From positions 1 through 64,000 of the forward strand of contig DATBMH010000110.1 in NCBI GenBank assembly GCA_036554945.1: a stretch of 64,000 nucleotides of DNA, read 5' to 3'. Position numbers and translations under genes: made by a program. Of the stretch, positions 16,294 through 24,738 are shown piece by piece. How positions within the stretch are numbered: position 1 is the first letter of the stretch; each line of letters starts with the position of its first letter. A model generated the notes under the pieces. That model was not told the origin of the DNA. It saw only the letters and a program-made list of their open reading frames with translations, and did no database searches. This stretch comes from JACDAN01 sp036554945. Its GTDB lineage: Bacteria; Actinomycetota; Thermoleophilia; Gaiellales; Gaiellaceae.

Positions 16294-16308
16294 GTAACAC
16301 TGTGTTAC
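16294..16308. promoter_or_regulatory. operator-like palindrome 1 (GTAACAC-T-GTGTTAC)
   Basis: A perfect 15-base palindrome lies about 81 bases upstream of the predicted start of the repeat-protein gene. The same 15-mer recurs 55 bases away. Symmetry around one base suits a dimeric regulator, for example of the TetR type. Confidence 0.65.
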
Positions 16309-16343
16309 AAGCGTTGGACGGCCTGCACCGCTGGCCCGCGGCA

Positions 16344-16368
16344 GCCTAGTAACACTGTGTTACTAGGC
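16344..16368. promoter_or_regulatory. operator-like palindrome 2, 25 bases
   Basis: Two 12-base arms, 16344-16355 and 16357-16368, are perfectly complementary around T16356, and the inner 15 bases equal palindrome 1. It ends one base before the stop of the GGDEF/HD-GYP gene. The one-base centre argues against a terminator loop and for a protein-binding site. Confidence 0.65.
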
Positions 16369-16369
16369 C

Positions 16370-19123
16370 TTAGGAGGCGGCCAGGAGCTCGCGGCGGGCC
16401 GTCTCGTCCTCGAGCAGCTCGGGCGGGAGGATCCGCTCCAGGGCGGCCACGCAGCGCGGGCAGAACTGGCTGCCGGCGGAGCGGTTGAGTTCCTCCATGG
16501 CCTCCTTCGCGGGGCGCGCGGCGCGGTAGATCCGCGTCGTGAGCATCGAGTCGAGCGCGTCGGCGACGTGGATGATGCGGGCGCCGAGCGGGATGTCCTC
16601 GCCCTTGAGCCCGTCGGGGTATCCCGTGCCGTCGAAGCGCTCGTGGTGATGGCGGATCGCCGGCACCGCGTCCTGCAGGAAGCCGAGGCGGTCGATGATC
16701 CTCGCCCCTTCCTCCGCATGGCGCTGCATCAGGTCCCACTCGTCGTGCGTCAACGTCGCCGGCTTCAGGAGGATCGCGTCCGGGACGGCGAGCTTGCCGA
16801 TGTCGTGGAAGAGCGCCGCGTGGCCGAGGAGGTCGAGCTCGGCCTTCGAGAGGCCCAGCTCGCGGCCGATCGCGAGCGCGAGCTCCTGGACGCGCCGCGA
16901 GTGGCCCGCCGTATAGGCGTCGCGCGCGTCCACCGTCGCCGACAGCGACTCCATGGCCGCAGTGGAGCGCTCGCGGAGCAGCCGGTTCGCCTTCTCCAGC
17001 GAGACGTTCTGATCCTGGATCGTCTCGGCAGCCTCGCGCAGCTTCTGCGCGCTCTTGCGCGTGTGCCGGAGGTACGCCTCCTGCGTCTTGCGCATGAGGA
17101 GCAGCGGGACGGCGAAGACTGCGAGTGCGTACGGCCCGGCCGCGTGGTACGCGATCGCCATGACGCCGCCGACGAAGCCGTAGACCACCCAGTGCGGCAG
17201 GAGCCAAAGGAAGCGCTCGTGCCACGCCCTCCACCAGCGCTCGTGACCCTCCATCGAGAGCGCGAGGCTGAGGAGGCCGGTGTTGACGGCGAAGTAGGCG
17301 GCGCCGGCCGCTAGTCCGGCGCCGACGGTGACGAGCTCGCCGAGGCTGCCGTCGAAGCCGACCGCGAAGACCGCGGAGGCCGCGAGCGACGCCAGCGACA
17401 GCGCGCCGATGTTGAAGAGCGTCTTGTGCAGCGGGTAGCGCTTCGCGCTCCAGTCGACCACGCACGTCGTGATCGCGAGCGCGAGGGCGGCACGTGGCCC
17501 GAAGAGGGCCGCGCCGGCCAGGGTTCCGACCGCGCTGACGGAGATCGAGCCGTCGTCCACCTCGAGCGCGACCGCCTGGCCGAGCCCGACGAGGATGACG
17601 AGCGCGATCAGCCCGAAGATGTCGTTCGTCGTCCCGAAGAGGGCGCCGAGGAGACCTGCCGCGACACCGACGAACGAGACGACGCCGACGAGGATCGCCA
17701 GGCGCTTGGACAGCGAAAGGAATCGGGGCCCATGCACGGCGTGCGGCCTGTGGGGCGCCTGCCGCCGCTCCTGGCCGGGAGCCATGTCCTCGACCGGCGG
17801 CAGCGGGACGACGTGGTCGCCGTCCTCCGTGACCGCGGTGAGACGCCCGCGGCGCGCCGGCGGCATCGCCAGCGGCTCGGACGAGTTCGCGTCCAGGACG
17901 CGGTTCCGGCCCTGGAGCTTCGCGCGGTAGACCGCGAGGTCGGCCTGGTGGATGAGCTCGTTCGGGTCCGCCCCGTCGCGCGGGAACGACGCGACGCCGA
18001 TCGACACCGTCGCGCGGATGGGCTCGCTCGACGTCTCGACGTCGAACGTCCGCTGCGAGACGGCCTGCCGGATCCGCTCCGCGATCTCGAGCGCCTCCTC
18101 CGGGCTCGTCTCGGGCAGGAGGATGCTGAACTCCTCGCCGCCGAACCGCGCCGGGACGTCGTAGTGACGCAGGAGCGCGCGGAAGACCTCTGCGATCCCC
18201 TTGAGGACCGCGTCGCCGGCGAGGTGGCCGTAGGTGTTGTTGATCTCTCGGAGGAGGTCGAGGTCGGCCATGATCAGCGACAGCGGCCGGTCGAACCGGG
18301 CCGCCCGTGTGAGCTCCTCGTTGAGCGCCTGGCCGAAGTGCCGCGCGTTGAAGAGACCCGTCTTCGGGTCGACGCGCGCCTCGGCCTCGAGCTTGGGCAC
18401 CGCCAGCGAGCGGTGGATCAGGACGAGCGGGGCGACCGCGAACGGCACCATCCACGGGTTCGAGTCCCAGAACGTCGCGATCCCGACGCCGAGCGCCGCG
18501 AGCACGAGGTCGGTCGAGAGGCTCTGGAAGCTGAAGAGACCCGAGTCGCGCGGCGAGATCCCGCGGGCGAGCGACAGCATCGGCGCGAGCAGCGAGTGGT
18601 TGATCCCGACGAGCAGGAAGCACGCGGTGAGGCCGCCGAGCGCGAACTGGAGGTTGTCATGACCCTCCAAGAGCTGGAGGCCGCCCACCAGGCTTGCAGC
18701 GCCGGACGCCGCGAGGATCGCCAGCGTGAAGTTGGAGATGTTGAAGATCTGGATGTACCAGACCGTCCGGTTCTTCAGCCAGTCGGGCAGGTGCTGGATC
18801 ACGGGGACGAGCGCGACCAGCTCGGGCGGCAGCAGGAGCGCCGCCGGGATCAGGAAGACGATCGAGGTCTGGTACGACTGGTTCTTGCCCGTCCGCACCA
18901 GGAAGAGCTGCGCGACCGCGGCCGAGCCGGCCAGGATCAGGAACGTGAGCCAGTCCTCGTGGCCCCGGTCCAGGCGGGACAGCAGCGGGAACGTGACCGC
19001 CGCCGCCGTGCCGACGACCGCCACCAGGTAGACGAGTGCGGCGATCGACAGGCGGTCCCTGCGGACAGGCTCGCGCCCGGGCGCCTCGCCTCCGAACCGG
19101 ATCTCGCTCGGGATGGCGCTCAT
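16370..19123 (-). CDS. membrane GGDEF / HD-GYP bifunctional c-di-GMP enzyme
   Basis: The 917-residue protein has two membrane modules. Residues 25-240 hold several helices, then a GGDEF domain (245-410) with active RFGGEEF at 328-332 and an inhibitory-site RxxD at 319-322. Residues 470-680 are a second membrane module, followed by a coiled segment and an HD-GYP phosphodiesterase domain (730-890) with HD 773-774 and HHERFDGTGYP near 826-836. Both halves keep catalytic residues, so the protein could make and degrade c-di-GMP, with the direction set by signals sensed in the membrane parts. It lies 208 bases downstream of the S8 protease gene and may partly share its transcript. Confidence 0.88.
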   Translation of the reverse strand: MSAIPSEIRFGGEAPGREPVRRDRLSIAALVYLVAVVGTAAAVTFPLLSRLDRGHEDWLTFLILAGSAAVAQLFLVRTGKNQSYQTSIVFLIPAALLLPPELVALVPVIQHLPDWLKNRTVWYIQIFNISNFTLAILAASGAASLVGGLQLLEGHDNLQFALGGLTACFLLVGINHSLLAPMLSLARGISPRDSGLFSFQSLSTDLVLAALGVGIATFWDSNPWMVPFAVAPLVLIHRSLAVPKLEAEARVDPKTGLFNARHFGQALNEELTRAARFDRPLSLIMADLDLLREINNTYGHLAGDAVLKGIAEVFRALLRHYDVPARFGGEEFSILLPETSPEEALEIAERIRQAVSQRTFDVETSSEPIRATVSIGVASFPRDGADPNELIHQADLAVYRAKLQGRNRVLDANSSEPLAMPPARRGRLTAVTEDGDHVVPLPPVEDMAPGQERRQAPHRPHAVHGPRFLSLSKRLAILVGVVSFVGVAAGLLGALFGTTNDIFGLIALVILVGLGQAVALEVDDGSISVSAVGTLAGAALFGPRAALALAITTCVVDWSAKRYPLHKTLFNIGALSLASLAASAVFAVGFDGSLGELVTVGAGLAAGAAYFAVNTGLLSLALSMEGHERWWRAWHERFLWLLPHWVVYGFVGGVMAIAYHAAGPYALAVFAVPLLLMRKTQEAYLRHTRKSAQKLREAAETIQDQNVSLEKANRLLRERSTAAMESLSATVDARDAYTAGHSRRVQELALAIGRELGLSKAELDLLGHAALFHDIGKLAVPDAILLKPATLTHDEWDLMQRHAEEGARIIDRLGFLQDAVPAIRHHHERFDGTGYPDGLKGEDIPLGARIIHVADALDSMLTTRIYRAARPAKEAMEELNRSAGSQFCPRCVAALERILPPELLEDETARRELLAAS

Positions 19124-19280
19124 CTGCTGGCCGTTCCTGAGAAGTGCCGCAACCGCTCGCTCGCTTTCACGCAGGAGGGATGAAGGGACATCCCCGGCTG
19201 AACGTACGCGGGCGATGGGTACCAGACATCACCCGTTCGAGCTATCGGCAGATCCACCGGGCCGATTCCCTCAAAAGGGT

Positions 19281-19309
19281 GAGCCGGGGGCGCTGGACGC
19301 CCCCGGCTC
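19281..19309 (-). terminator. strong hairpin after the S8 protease gene
   Basis: Arms 19281-19292 and 19298-19309 form a perfect 12-bp GC-rich stem around CTGGA. On the minus strand it is followed by ACCCTTTTGAGGG. It should terminate the protease transcript before the c-di-GMP gene. Confidence 0.7.
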
Positions 19310-19331
19310 GGGAACCGCTCGTTCGGTGTGG

Positions 19332-21185
19332 CTACGGCGTTGCCGTCTCGTCGGCGGCAGGCTCGTCCGCGGCCGGCTCGTCGACCAGCCCGAGCTCCGC
19401 CGCGAGTGCCTCTTCCTCGGGGGTCGACTCGTAGTCGCCGCCGGGGTTGGCCACCTCGGTCTCGGCATTGTCCTCCCAGCTGACGTCGGCGGCTGCCAGG
19501 ACGTCGCTCCAGGAGACATCAGCCCAGGAGACGTCGCTCCAGGAGACATCCGCCCAGGAGACGTCCGTCCAGGAGACGTCGCTCCAGGAGACATCCGACC
19601 AGGACACCGAATCCCAGGCCTTGCTCGCCTTCGCCGCCGCGTACCAGCCGGCGCCGTCGAACTCGTTGATGCCGGTGGTGAGGTTCGGCTTGAGGTACCG
19701 GTTCAGCGCCGCGTTCGGGTTCGGCGGGCGCGTGAGGGCCGCCGACCGCGCGGCGTTGATCTCGCCCACGCCGGCCTCTCCGCGACGTGCGTCCGGGATG
19801 TGCCGGGCCCGCTGCATCAGCGCACCCTTGATCTGGTCGGGCGTCCACTCGGGATGCTCGATCAGGAGCAGGGCGGCCGCGCCGGACACGACCGGAGCCG
19901 CGAACGACGTGCCGGACAGGCGCATGTACCCGGAGTTGACCACGTTCTCGGCCTTCGCCGAGCGGAGCGTGGCCGCCGACGGCACCGGGCCGATCATGTA
20001 CCGGCCCGCAGCCGCGAGCTCGGGCTTGCGGAAGCCGTCCTTTGTATAGCCGTAGGCCGACCAGTTGGGGACGTCGTGACGGTAGATGTTCACGCTGCCC
20101 TCGAGGTCGACCGCGCCGACCGTGATCACGAACGGATCGTTGCCCGGGGCGTAGGGGACGCCGCTGGGCCCGTCGTCCTTGCCGTAGTTCCCCGCCGCCA
20201 CGACGACCGTGACGCCGCCGAACCAGAGCTTCTCGACGGCCCGGTCGAGCGGGTCGTTCATGAAGTTGCTCGGCATGGTCGAGTGGAGCGAGAAGTTCGC
20301 GACCTTGATGTTCTTCGCCGCGCGGTTCTGGTAGATCCACTCGGCTGCCGCGATCACGTCGCTCGTCCGCGCCATCCCGCTGTCGTCCATGACGTCCAGC
20401 GAGATGAGGTTCGCCTGCGGGGCCGCGCCGGCCTGATCCTTGGCGCTGCCCGCTGCGATGCCCGCCACGAAGGTGCCGTGGCCGCGGCCGTCACCGGGCG
20501 AGTTCGGCTTGAGCTGCGTGAGGACGACGTCGTCGATCACGCGGGCGCCCATGTCGAAGTCCGCACGGTTCTTGTCGATGCCGGAATCGACGATCGCGAT
20601 CGTCGGCATCTTCTGACCAGTCCTCGGCTTGGCGTCCCAGAGGGGCTTCACGCCCGACGCCGTCGTCCACAGGTGCTTGGACGTCTCGACGTCGCCGCTC
20701 AGCTTCACCGGCGCGTCGAACGTCACCGTGAGGCCGGGGATGCGGGCCAGCTTGAGCACCTTGCGCGCCCTCAGCGTCACCGCAACCGAGTTGACGAAGT
20801 TGTACTTGTCCTTGAGGTGCTCGGCAGGCCTGCTGCCGGAGCGGTCCTGGACGTCGTGGAAGGCGTCGAACGCGTGCTTCGTGGTGCGCCCGAACCGGCC
20901 CTGGATGATCACCTTGACCAGGTCGTCCGGCGTCGCGTTCGCCTTCGCGATCAGGATCGGATCGATGTACGAGGCCGCAAGCGGCTGAGCCTTCGGCCGC
21001 TCGGCCTTGCGCGCACCGGCTGCAAGCGGGGCAGCGACGACCAGCACCGCAACGAGTGCAGTGACGAGGCCGCGACCGCCCTTGCCCCAGAGCGCGTTGG
21101 ACCGGGAGTCTCCACCCCGGTTTCCAGTCCCCCACAGTGCGGACGAGCGGTGCTCGCCGCGGGAGGAGCCGCTCTTACCGTTCAT
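19332..21185 (-). CDS. secreted subtilisin-like S8 protease with C-terminal VSWxD repeats
   Basis: The 617-residue protein has a basic N-terminus with two copies of ALWGxG (residues 16-21 and 31-36), a hydrophobic export segment (39-57), a prodomain-like part, and a peptidase S8 domain with Asp200 (IVDSGID), His236 (GRGHGTFVAG), Asn333 (AAGN) and Ser427 (SGTSFAAP). Seven tandem pentapeptides VSW[S/T/A]D follow at about 527-561 and one more, VSWED. The tail is Ala/Glu-rich. The ATG follows GGGAGAAG. A 70-residue secreted peptide whose last residues are VTWVSWSD is encoded 54 bases upstream, so the two probably work together. The role of the repeat is unknown; surface attachment, processing or peptide recognition are possible. 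Confidence 0.88.
   Translation of the reverse strand: MNGKSGSSRGEHRSSALWGTGNRGGDSRSNALWGKGGRGLVTALVAVLVVAAPLAAGARKAERPKAQPLAASYIDPILIAKANATPDDLVKVIIQGRFGRTTKHAFDAFHDVQDRSGSRPAEHLKDKYNFVNSVAVTLRARKVLKLARIPGLTVTFDAPVKLSGDVETSKHLWTTASGVKPLWDAKPRTGQKMPTIAIVDSGIDKNRADFDMGARVIDDVVLTQLKPNSPGDGRGHGTFVAGIAAGSAKDQAGAAPQANLISLDVMDDSGMARTSDVIAAAEWIYQNRAAKNIKVANFSLHSTMPSNFMNDPLDRAVEKLWFGGVTVVVAAGNYGKDDGPSGVPYAPGNDPFVITVGAVDLEGSVNIYRHDVPNWSAYGYTKDGFRKPELAAAGRYMIGPVPSAATLRSAKAENVVNSGYMRLSGTSFAAPVVSGAAALLLIEHPEWTPDQIKGALMQRARHIPDARRGEAGVGEINAARSAALTRPPNPNAALNRYLKPNLTTGINEFDGAGWYAAAKASKAWDSVSWSDVSWSDVSWTDVSWADVSWSDVSWADVSWSDVLAAADVSWEDNAETEVANPGGDYESTPEEEALAAELGLVDEPAADEPAADETATP
19503..19607 (-). repeat. seven 15-bp tandem repeats encoding VSWxD
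   Basis: Seven consecutive 15-base units encode VSWSD, VSWSD, VSWTD, VSWAD, VSWSD, VSWAD, VSWSD (minus strand). An eighth unit, VSWED, lies apart at 19470-19484. Third-codon changes between units show that the amino-acid motif is kept under selection and is not a very recent slippage product. Confidence 0.95.
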
Positions 21186-21239
21186 TCTTCTCCCTCTTTT
21201 CCGCGTTGGACGCGGGCCGCAGTTGCATCAGATGTGTCC

Positions 21240-21452
21240 TCAGTCAGACCAGGAAACCCAGGTGACGGAGAGGAGCTTGCGAGGAAGTACCGGAAGGCCG
21301 ACGGAGGCCGTTACCTTCTGGGCGCCCGGCTGGCCCGGCCCGCCGCGATCTTTCGCGAGCGCGGCCGGCGAGGCCGCGAGACCCAGTGCTCCGACGGTGA
21401 GAATCGCCAGGACGTTCCTGGCCGTTCTCCTGCTGCAGTTCTTCCGGTTCAT
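21240..21452 (-). CDS. small secreted peptide ending in VTWVSWSD
   Basis: The predicted product has 70 residues. ATG 21452 follows GGAG with six-base spacing; an 18-residue upstream extension is less likely. Residues 1-33 are a signal peptide (MNRKNCSRRTARNVLAILTV, ending AALA), leaving a mature peptide of about 37 residues rich in Gly/Pro. Its C-terminus VTWVSWSD repeats the pentapeptide found eight times in the protease encoded 54 bases downstream. It could be a substrate, inhibitor, chaperone or anchor partner of that protease. No known family was recognised. Confidence 0.7.
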   Translation of the reverse strand: MNRKNCSRRTARNVLAILTVGALGLAASPAALAKDRGGPGQPGAQKVTASVGLPVLPRKLLSVTWVSWSD

Positions 21453-21635
21453 CTCCCTCTCCCTCTCCGCGCCACCCAGCGCGGTCTGACGACTTGGATT
21501 GGTCAAGCCGTGCGAAGTGTGGGCTTCGGGGGGTGCCGACTCATCACCCGTCGGGGGGAGGGCCGCGAAGTTCCCCCGTTCGAGTGATCGAGAGGGTTCG
21601 GGGCGGGAAGCCCGTTCGAGTTACGCTCAGGCGAG

Positions 21636-23009
21636 ATGCGCCCTCGCCTGCCGCTCGCCGCGGGCGTCGCCGCCGCGCGGGCGGCCGGACGCCTGTCCCG
21701 CCTCGCCGGGGCCGGCGGGGGCACGACGTTTCCCGGGAAGCTGCTGAACATCCTGGATCCGACGGCCGTCGGTCGCTTGGCGTCTCGCCTGCCCAGGGGA
21801 TCGGCGATCGTGTCGGCGACGAACGGGAAGACGACGACGGCGGCGATGGTCGCCGAGATCCTGGCGCCCGAGGTGCGTCTCGCCCACAACAGTGCCGGCG
21901 CGAACCTCCTCTCGGGCGTCGCGTCGACGCTCCTTTCGGCCAACGGAGCCGAATTGGGGCTCTTCGAGGTCGACGAGGCTGCGCTGCCGGAGGTGGCCCG
22001 CCGCGTGCGCCCGCGGGCGCTCTGCCTCGGGAACCTGTTCCGGGACCAGCTCGACCGGTACGGGGAGCTCGAGCTCGTCGCAGAGGGGTGGCGCGGGATG
22101 GTGCGGGACCTCGACTCCGGCGCCGTGGTGGTGGCGAACGGGGACGATCCGCAGGTCGGCGACCTCGCCGCGGGCCGCCGGGGCGTCGTCTTCGGTGTCG
22201 ACGACCCTCGGCACGGCTCCACGGGGCTTCAGCACGCCGCGGATTCGAAGTGGTGTGTCCGCTGCGGCACGCCGTACGACTACGCGGACGCCTACGTCGG
22301 CCATCTCGGGGACTACCGCTGCCCCGCGTGTGGCCATGCGCGGCCGCACCTCGACCTCGTGGCGAGGGCGATCGAGCTCGACGGCCTCGAGTCGGTCTCC
22401 TTCGACCTCGTGGACGGGGAGGGCGTCCAGCGGGTACGCCTCCCGCTTCCAGGGCTGTACAACGTCTACAACGCGCTGGCGGCGGCGGCGCTGGCCGGGG
22501 TGCTCGGCGCCCCCCGCGAGGCGATCCACTCGGGCCTCGAGCGCTTCAGCGCGGCGTTCGGGCGGTTCGAGCGGATCCCTGTCGGCGACCGGACGCTCCT
22601 GATGCTCCTGATCAAGAATCCCGCCGGCGCCAACGAGGTCGTGCGGACGCTCGTCGCCGGCGGCGCGCCGTCGCTGGCGGTGATCGCCTTGAACGACGCG
22701 ATCGCCGACGGACAGGACGTCTCCTGGATCTGGGACGTGGACTTCGAGCCGCTGCTCGACCGGCTGGAGCGGGTGGTCGTGACCGGCGACCGTGCGGCGG
22801 AGCTGGCGCTGCGGTTCAAGTACGCGGGCTTCCCGGAGGCGGGGATCGAGGTCGTGCCCGCGCTGGCGGACGGACTCGACCGCGGGCTGGAGCTGACGCC
22901 GGCCGGCCGCGAGCTCTGCGTCCTCCCCACCTATACGGCCATGCTCGGCCTGCGCGGGATCGTCGCCGACCGCGGCTACGTGAAGCCGTACTGGGAGCGT
23001 GCCGCGTGA
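21636..23009 (+). CDS. murT: lipid II isoglutaminyl synthase, MurT subunit
   Basis: The 457-residue Mur-ligase-like protein has the ATP-binding loop SATNGKTTTAAM (residues about 60-71), a Cys4 zinc ribbon inserted in the central domain (CVRCGTPY near 208, CPACG near 229), and the MurT C-terminal domain (LIKNPAGANEV; PTYTAM). Together with GatD it amidates the alpha-carboxyl of D-glutamate in lipid II, using glutamine-derived ammonia at the membrane. The start at ATG 21636 gives a basic/hydrophobic N-terminus. It overlaps gatD by four bases (GTGA). Confidence 0.93.
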   Translation: MRPRLPLAAGVAAARAAGRLSRLAGAGGGTTFPGKLLNILDPTAVGRLASRLPRGSAIVSATNGKTTTAAMVAEILAPEVRLAHNSAGANLLSGVASTLLSANGAELGLFEVDEAALPEVARRVRPRALCLGNLFRDQLDRYGELELVAEGWRGMVRDLDSGAVVVANGDDPQVGDLAAGRRGVVFGVDDPRHGSTGLQHAADSKWCVRCGTPYDYADAYVGHLGDYRCPACGHARPHLDLVARAIELDGLESVSFDLVDGEGVQRVRLPLPGLYNVYNALAAAALAGVLGAPREAIHSGLERFSAAFGRFERIPVGDRTLLMLLIKNPAGANEVVRTLVAGGAPSLAVIALNDAIADGQDVSWIWDVDFEPLLDRLERVVVTGDRAAELALRFKYAGFPEAGIEVVPALADGLDRGLELTPAGRELCVLPTYTAMLGLRGIVADRGYVKPYWERAA

Positions 23010-23755
23010 GGATCCGCGTCGGGCACCTGTACCCCGACTACCTGAACATCTATGCAGACCGCGGGAACATCGCGGTGCTGTCGCGGCGCGCCGCCTGGCG
23101 GGGGCTCGAGCTCGAGGTCTCGGCGATCGGGATGGGCGACCCGGTGGAGCCCGGCGCGTACGACCTCTTTTACGTCGGCGGCGGGCAGGATCGAGAGCAG
23201 GCGCTGGTCGCGCAGGACATCGCCGGAAAGGGCGAAGCGCTGCGGGCGGCGGTCGACGGAGGCGCGGCGATGCTGGCCGTCTGCGGCGGGTATCAGCTCC
23301 TCGGGCGCTTCTACCGCGAGCGGTCCGGCGCCGAGCTCCCCGGCGCGGGCGTGCTGCCGCTCCACACGGTGGCCGGCGAGCGGAGGATGATCGGCGACGT
23401 CCTGCTCGAGTGCGAGCTGGAGGCCGGTGATCGGCGGACACTTGCGGGCTTCGAGAACCACGCCGGCCGGACGATCCTCGAGGACGGCGCCGAGCCCCTC
23501 GGGCGCGTCGTGTCGGGGTTCGGGAACGACGGCGAGAGCGGCTACGAGGGCTGCCGCGCGGGCCGGGTCGTCGGCACCTACCTCCACGGGCCGCTCCTGC
23601 CCCGGAACCCGTGGCTCGCCGACTGGCTGCTCGCGCAGGCGCTGGGCCACGCCGCGGGCGAGGTGCCGACCTTCGAGCCGCTCGCGGACGAGCTCGAAGC
23701 AGCGGCCCATTCGGTCTCGGCTGCGCGGGCCAGGTCGCGCGGCGGGCGCGCGTAG
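23006..23755 (+). CDS. gatD: lipid II isoglutaminyl synthase, glutamine amidotransferase subunit GatD
   Basis: The 249-residue class I-type glutaminase has the nucleophile in LAVCGGYQLLG (Cys near residue 95) and the catalytic His in GTYLHGPLLP (near 194). The N-terminus VGHLYPDYLNIYADRGN is typical of GatD. It supplies ammonia to MurT. The GTG start overlaps the murT stop, consistent with equimolar synthesis of the complex. The C-terminal 25 residues are Ala/Arg-rich and probably disordered. Confidence 0.93.
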   Translation: MRIRVGHLYPDYLNIYADRGNIAVLSRRAAWRGLELEVSAIGMGDPVEPGAYDLFYVGGGQDREQALVAQDIAGKGEALRAAVDGGAAMLAVCGGYQLLGRFYRERSGAELPGAGVLPLHTVAGERRMIGDVLLECELEAGDRRTLAGFENHAGRTILEDGAEPLGRVVSGFGNDGESGYEGCRAGRVVGTYLHGPLLPRNPWLADWLLAQALGHAAGEVPTFEPLADELEAAAHSVSAARARSRGGRA

Positions 23756-23842
23756 GCCGCGCAGGTAGCCCGACCTCCTCCCCACGGCGATCGTATCGGC
23801 GTCAGGCGCGCGCGTGGCTCCCGCGGCTGCGCTGGAAGTGCG

Positions 23843-24301
23843 TCAAGGCACCCACAGGGGGCCGAGGTAGACGACCGGGTCGCCCGGCCGCCAGCGCGCC
23901 AGGAAGCGCTGGATCGGCGGGTGCAGGACCACGTCCTCGAGCTCGGTGAGCGCGAACAGCCTGTGACCGCGGACGGCCGCGTCCCTCGAGGTCACGGCCT
24001 CCAGGGACCGGTCGCCCAGGTCGCCCGCGAAGATGATGTGCACGACATGCTTCGCCGCGAAGCTCTTCTGCGGCGCGATCGAGTCCACGATCGCCACCGG
24101 CCCCTCGACCGGCACGTCCGCGCCGAGACCGATCTCCTCCTCGAGCTCGCGGTGCAGAGCGTCCACGAGGCTCTCGCCCGAGTTCACCCCGCCACCTGGG
24201 AGCAGCCAGTACTCCTTCCCGTGCTTCTCGTGCCGGCACAGCAGGATGCTGTCCCCGCGGCGCAGGATCGCCGAGACCCGGATCCGCGGCTCGGCGCCCA
24301 C
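23843..24301 (-). CDS. NUDIX hydrolase
   Basis: The 152-residue protein contains a complete Nudix box, GGGVNSGESLVDALHRELEE followed by EIGL, for metal-dependent hydrolysis of a nucleoside diphosphate linked to another group. The substrate is not predictable. Starting at GTG 24301, it is the last gene of the miaB-to-nudix operon, two bases after dut. The pairing with a dUTPase suggests nucleotide-pool cleaning, but this is inference. Confidence 0.88.
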   Translation of the reverse strand: MGAEPRIRVSAILRRGDSILLCRHEKHGKEYWLLPGGGVNSGESLVDALHRELEEEIGLGADVPVEGPVAIVDSIAPQKSFAAKHVVHIIFAGDLGDRSLEAVTSRDAAVRGHRLFALTELEDVVLHPPIQRFLARWRPGDPVVYLGPLWVP

Positions 24302-24303
24302 GC

Positions 24304-24738
24304 TCAGACTCTGGAGGAGCCGAACCCGCGAGCCCCTCGCTCCGACTCCGGCAGCTCCTCGAGCTCCACGAGCTCGACACCCGGCACGGGCAGGACGACG
24401 AGCTGCGCGATCCGCATCCCCGGCTCGACCACGAACGGCGTCTCCGCGTCCGTGTTCAGCAGAACGACCTGGACCTCACCGCGGTAGCCGGCGTCGATCA
24501 GCCCGGGCGCGTTCACGATCGTGATGCCGTTGCGCGCGGCGAGCCCGGAGCGCGGCAGGACGAATCCGCCGTGCCCCTCCGGGATCGCCACAGCCAGTCC
24601 GGTCGGCACGACGGCCCGCTCGCCGGGCCCCAGCTCGTGCCGGTCGCAGGCCGCCAGGTCGAGCCCGGCGTCGCCCGTGTAGGCCTGTGACGGGATGACG
24701 GCGTCGTCCCGGAGGCGGCGGACCGGGACCTCGATCAC
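24304..24738 (-). CDS. dut: dUTP diphosphatase
   Basis: The 144-residue trimeric dUTPase has the five family motifs: GDAGLDL, PRSGLA, GLIDAGYRGE, MRIAQL and the C-terminal RGARGFGSSRV. It hydrolyses dUTP to dUMP, keeping uracil out of DNA and feeding thymidylate synthesis. The C-terminal motif has Arg where Gly is common (RGxGGFGS). GTG 24738 overlaps the hflX stop (GTGA). Confidence 0.93.
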   Translation of the reverse strand: MIEVPVRRLRDDAVIPSQAYTGDAGLDLAACDRHELGPGERAVVPTGLAVAIPEGHGGFVLPRSGLAARNGITIVNAPGLIDAGYRGEVQVVLLNTDAETPFVVEPGMRIAQLVVLPVPGVELVELEELPESERGARGFGSSRV

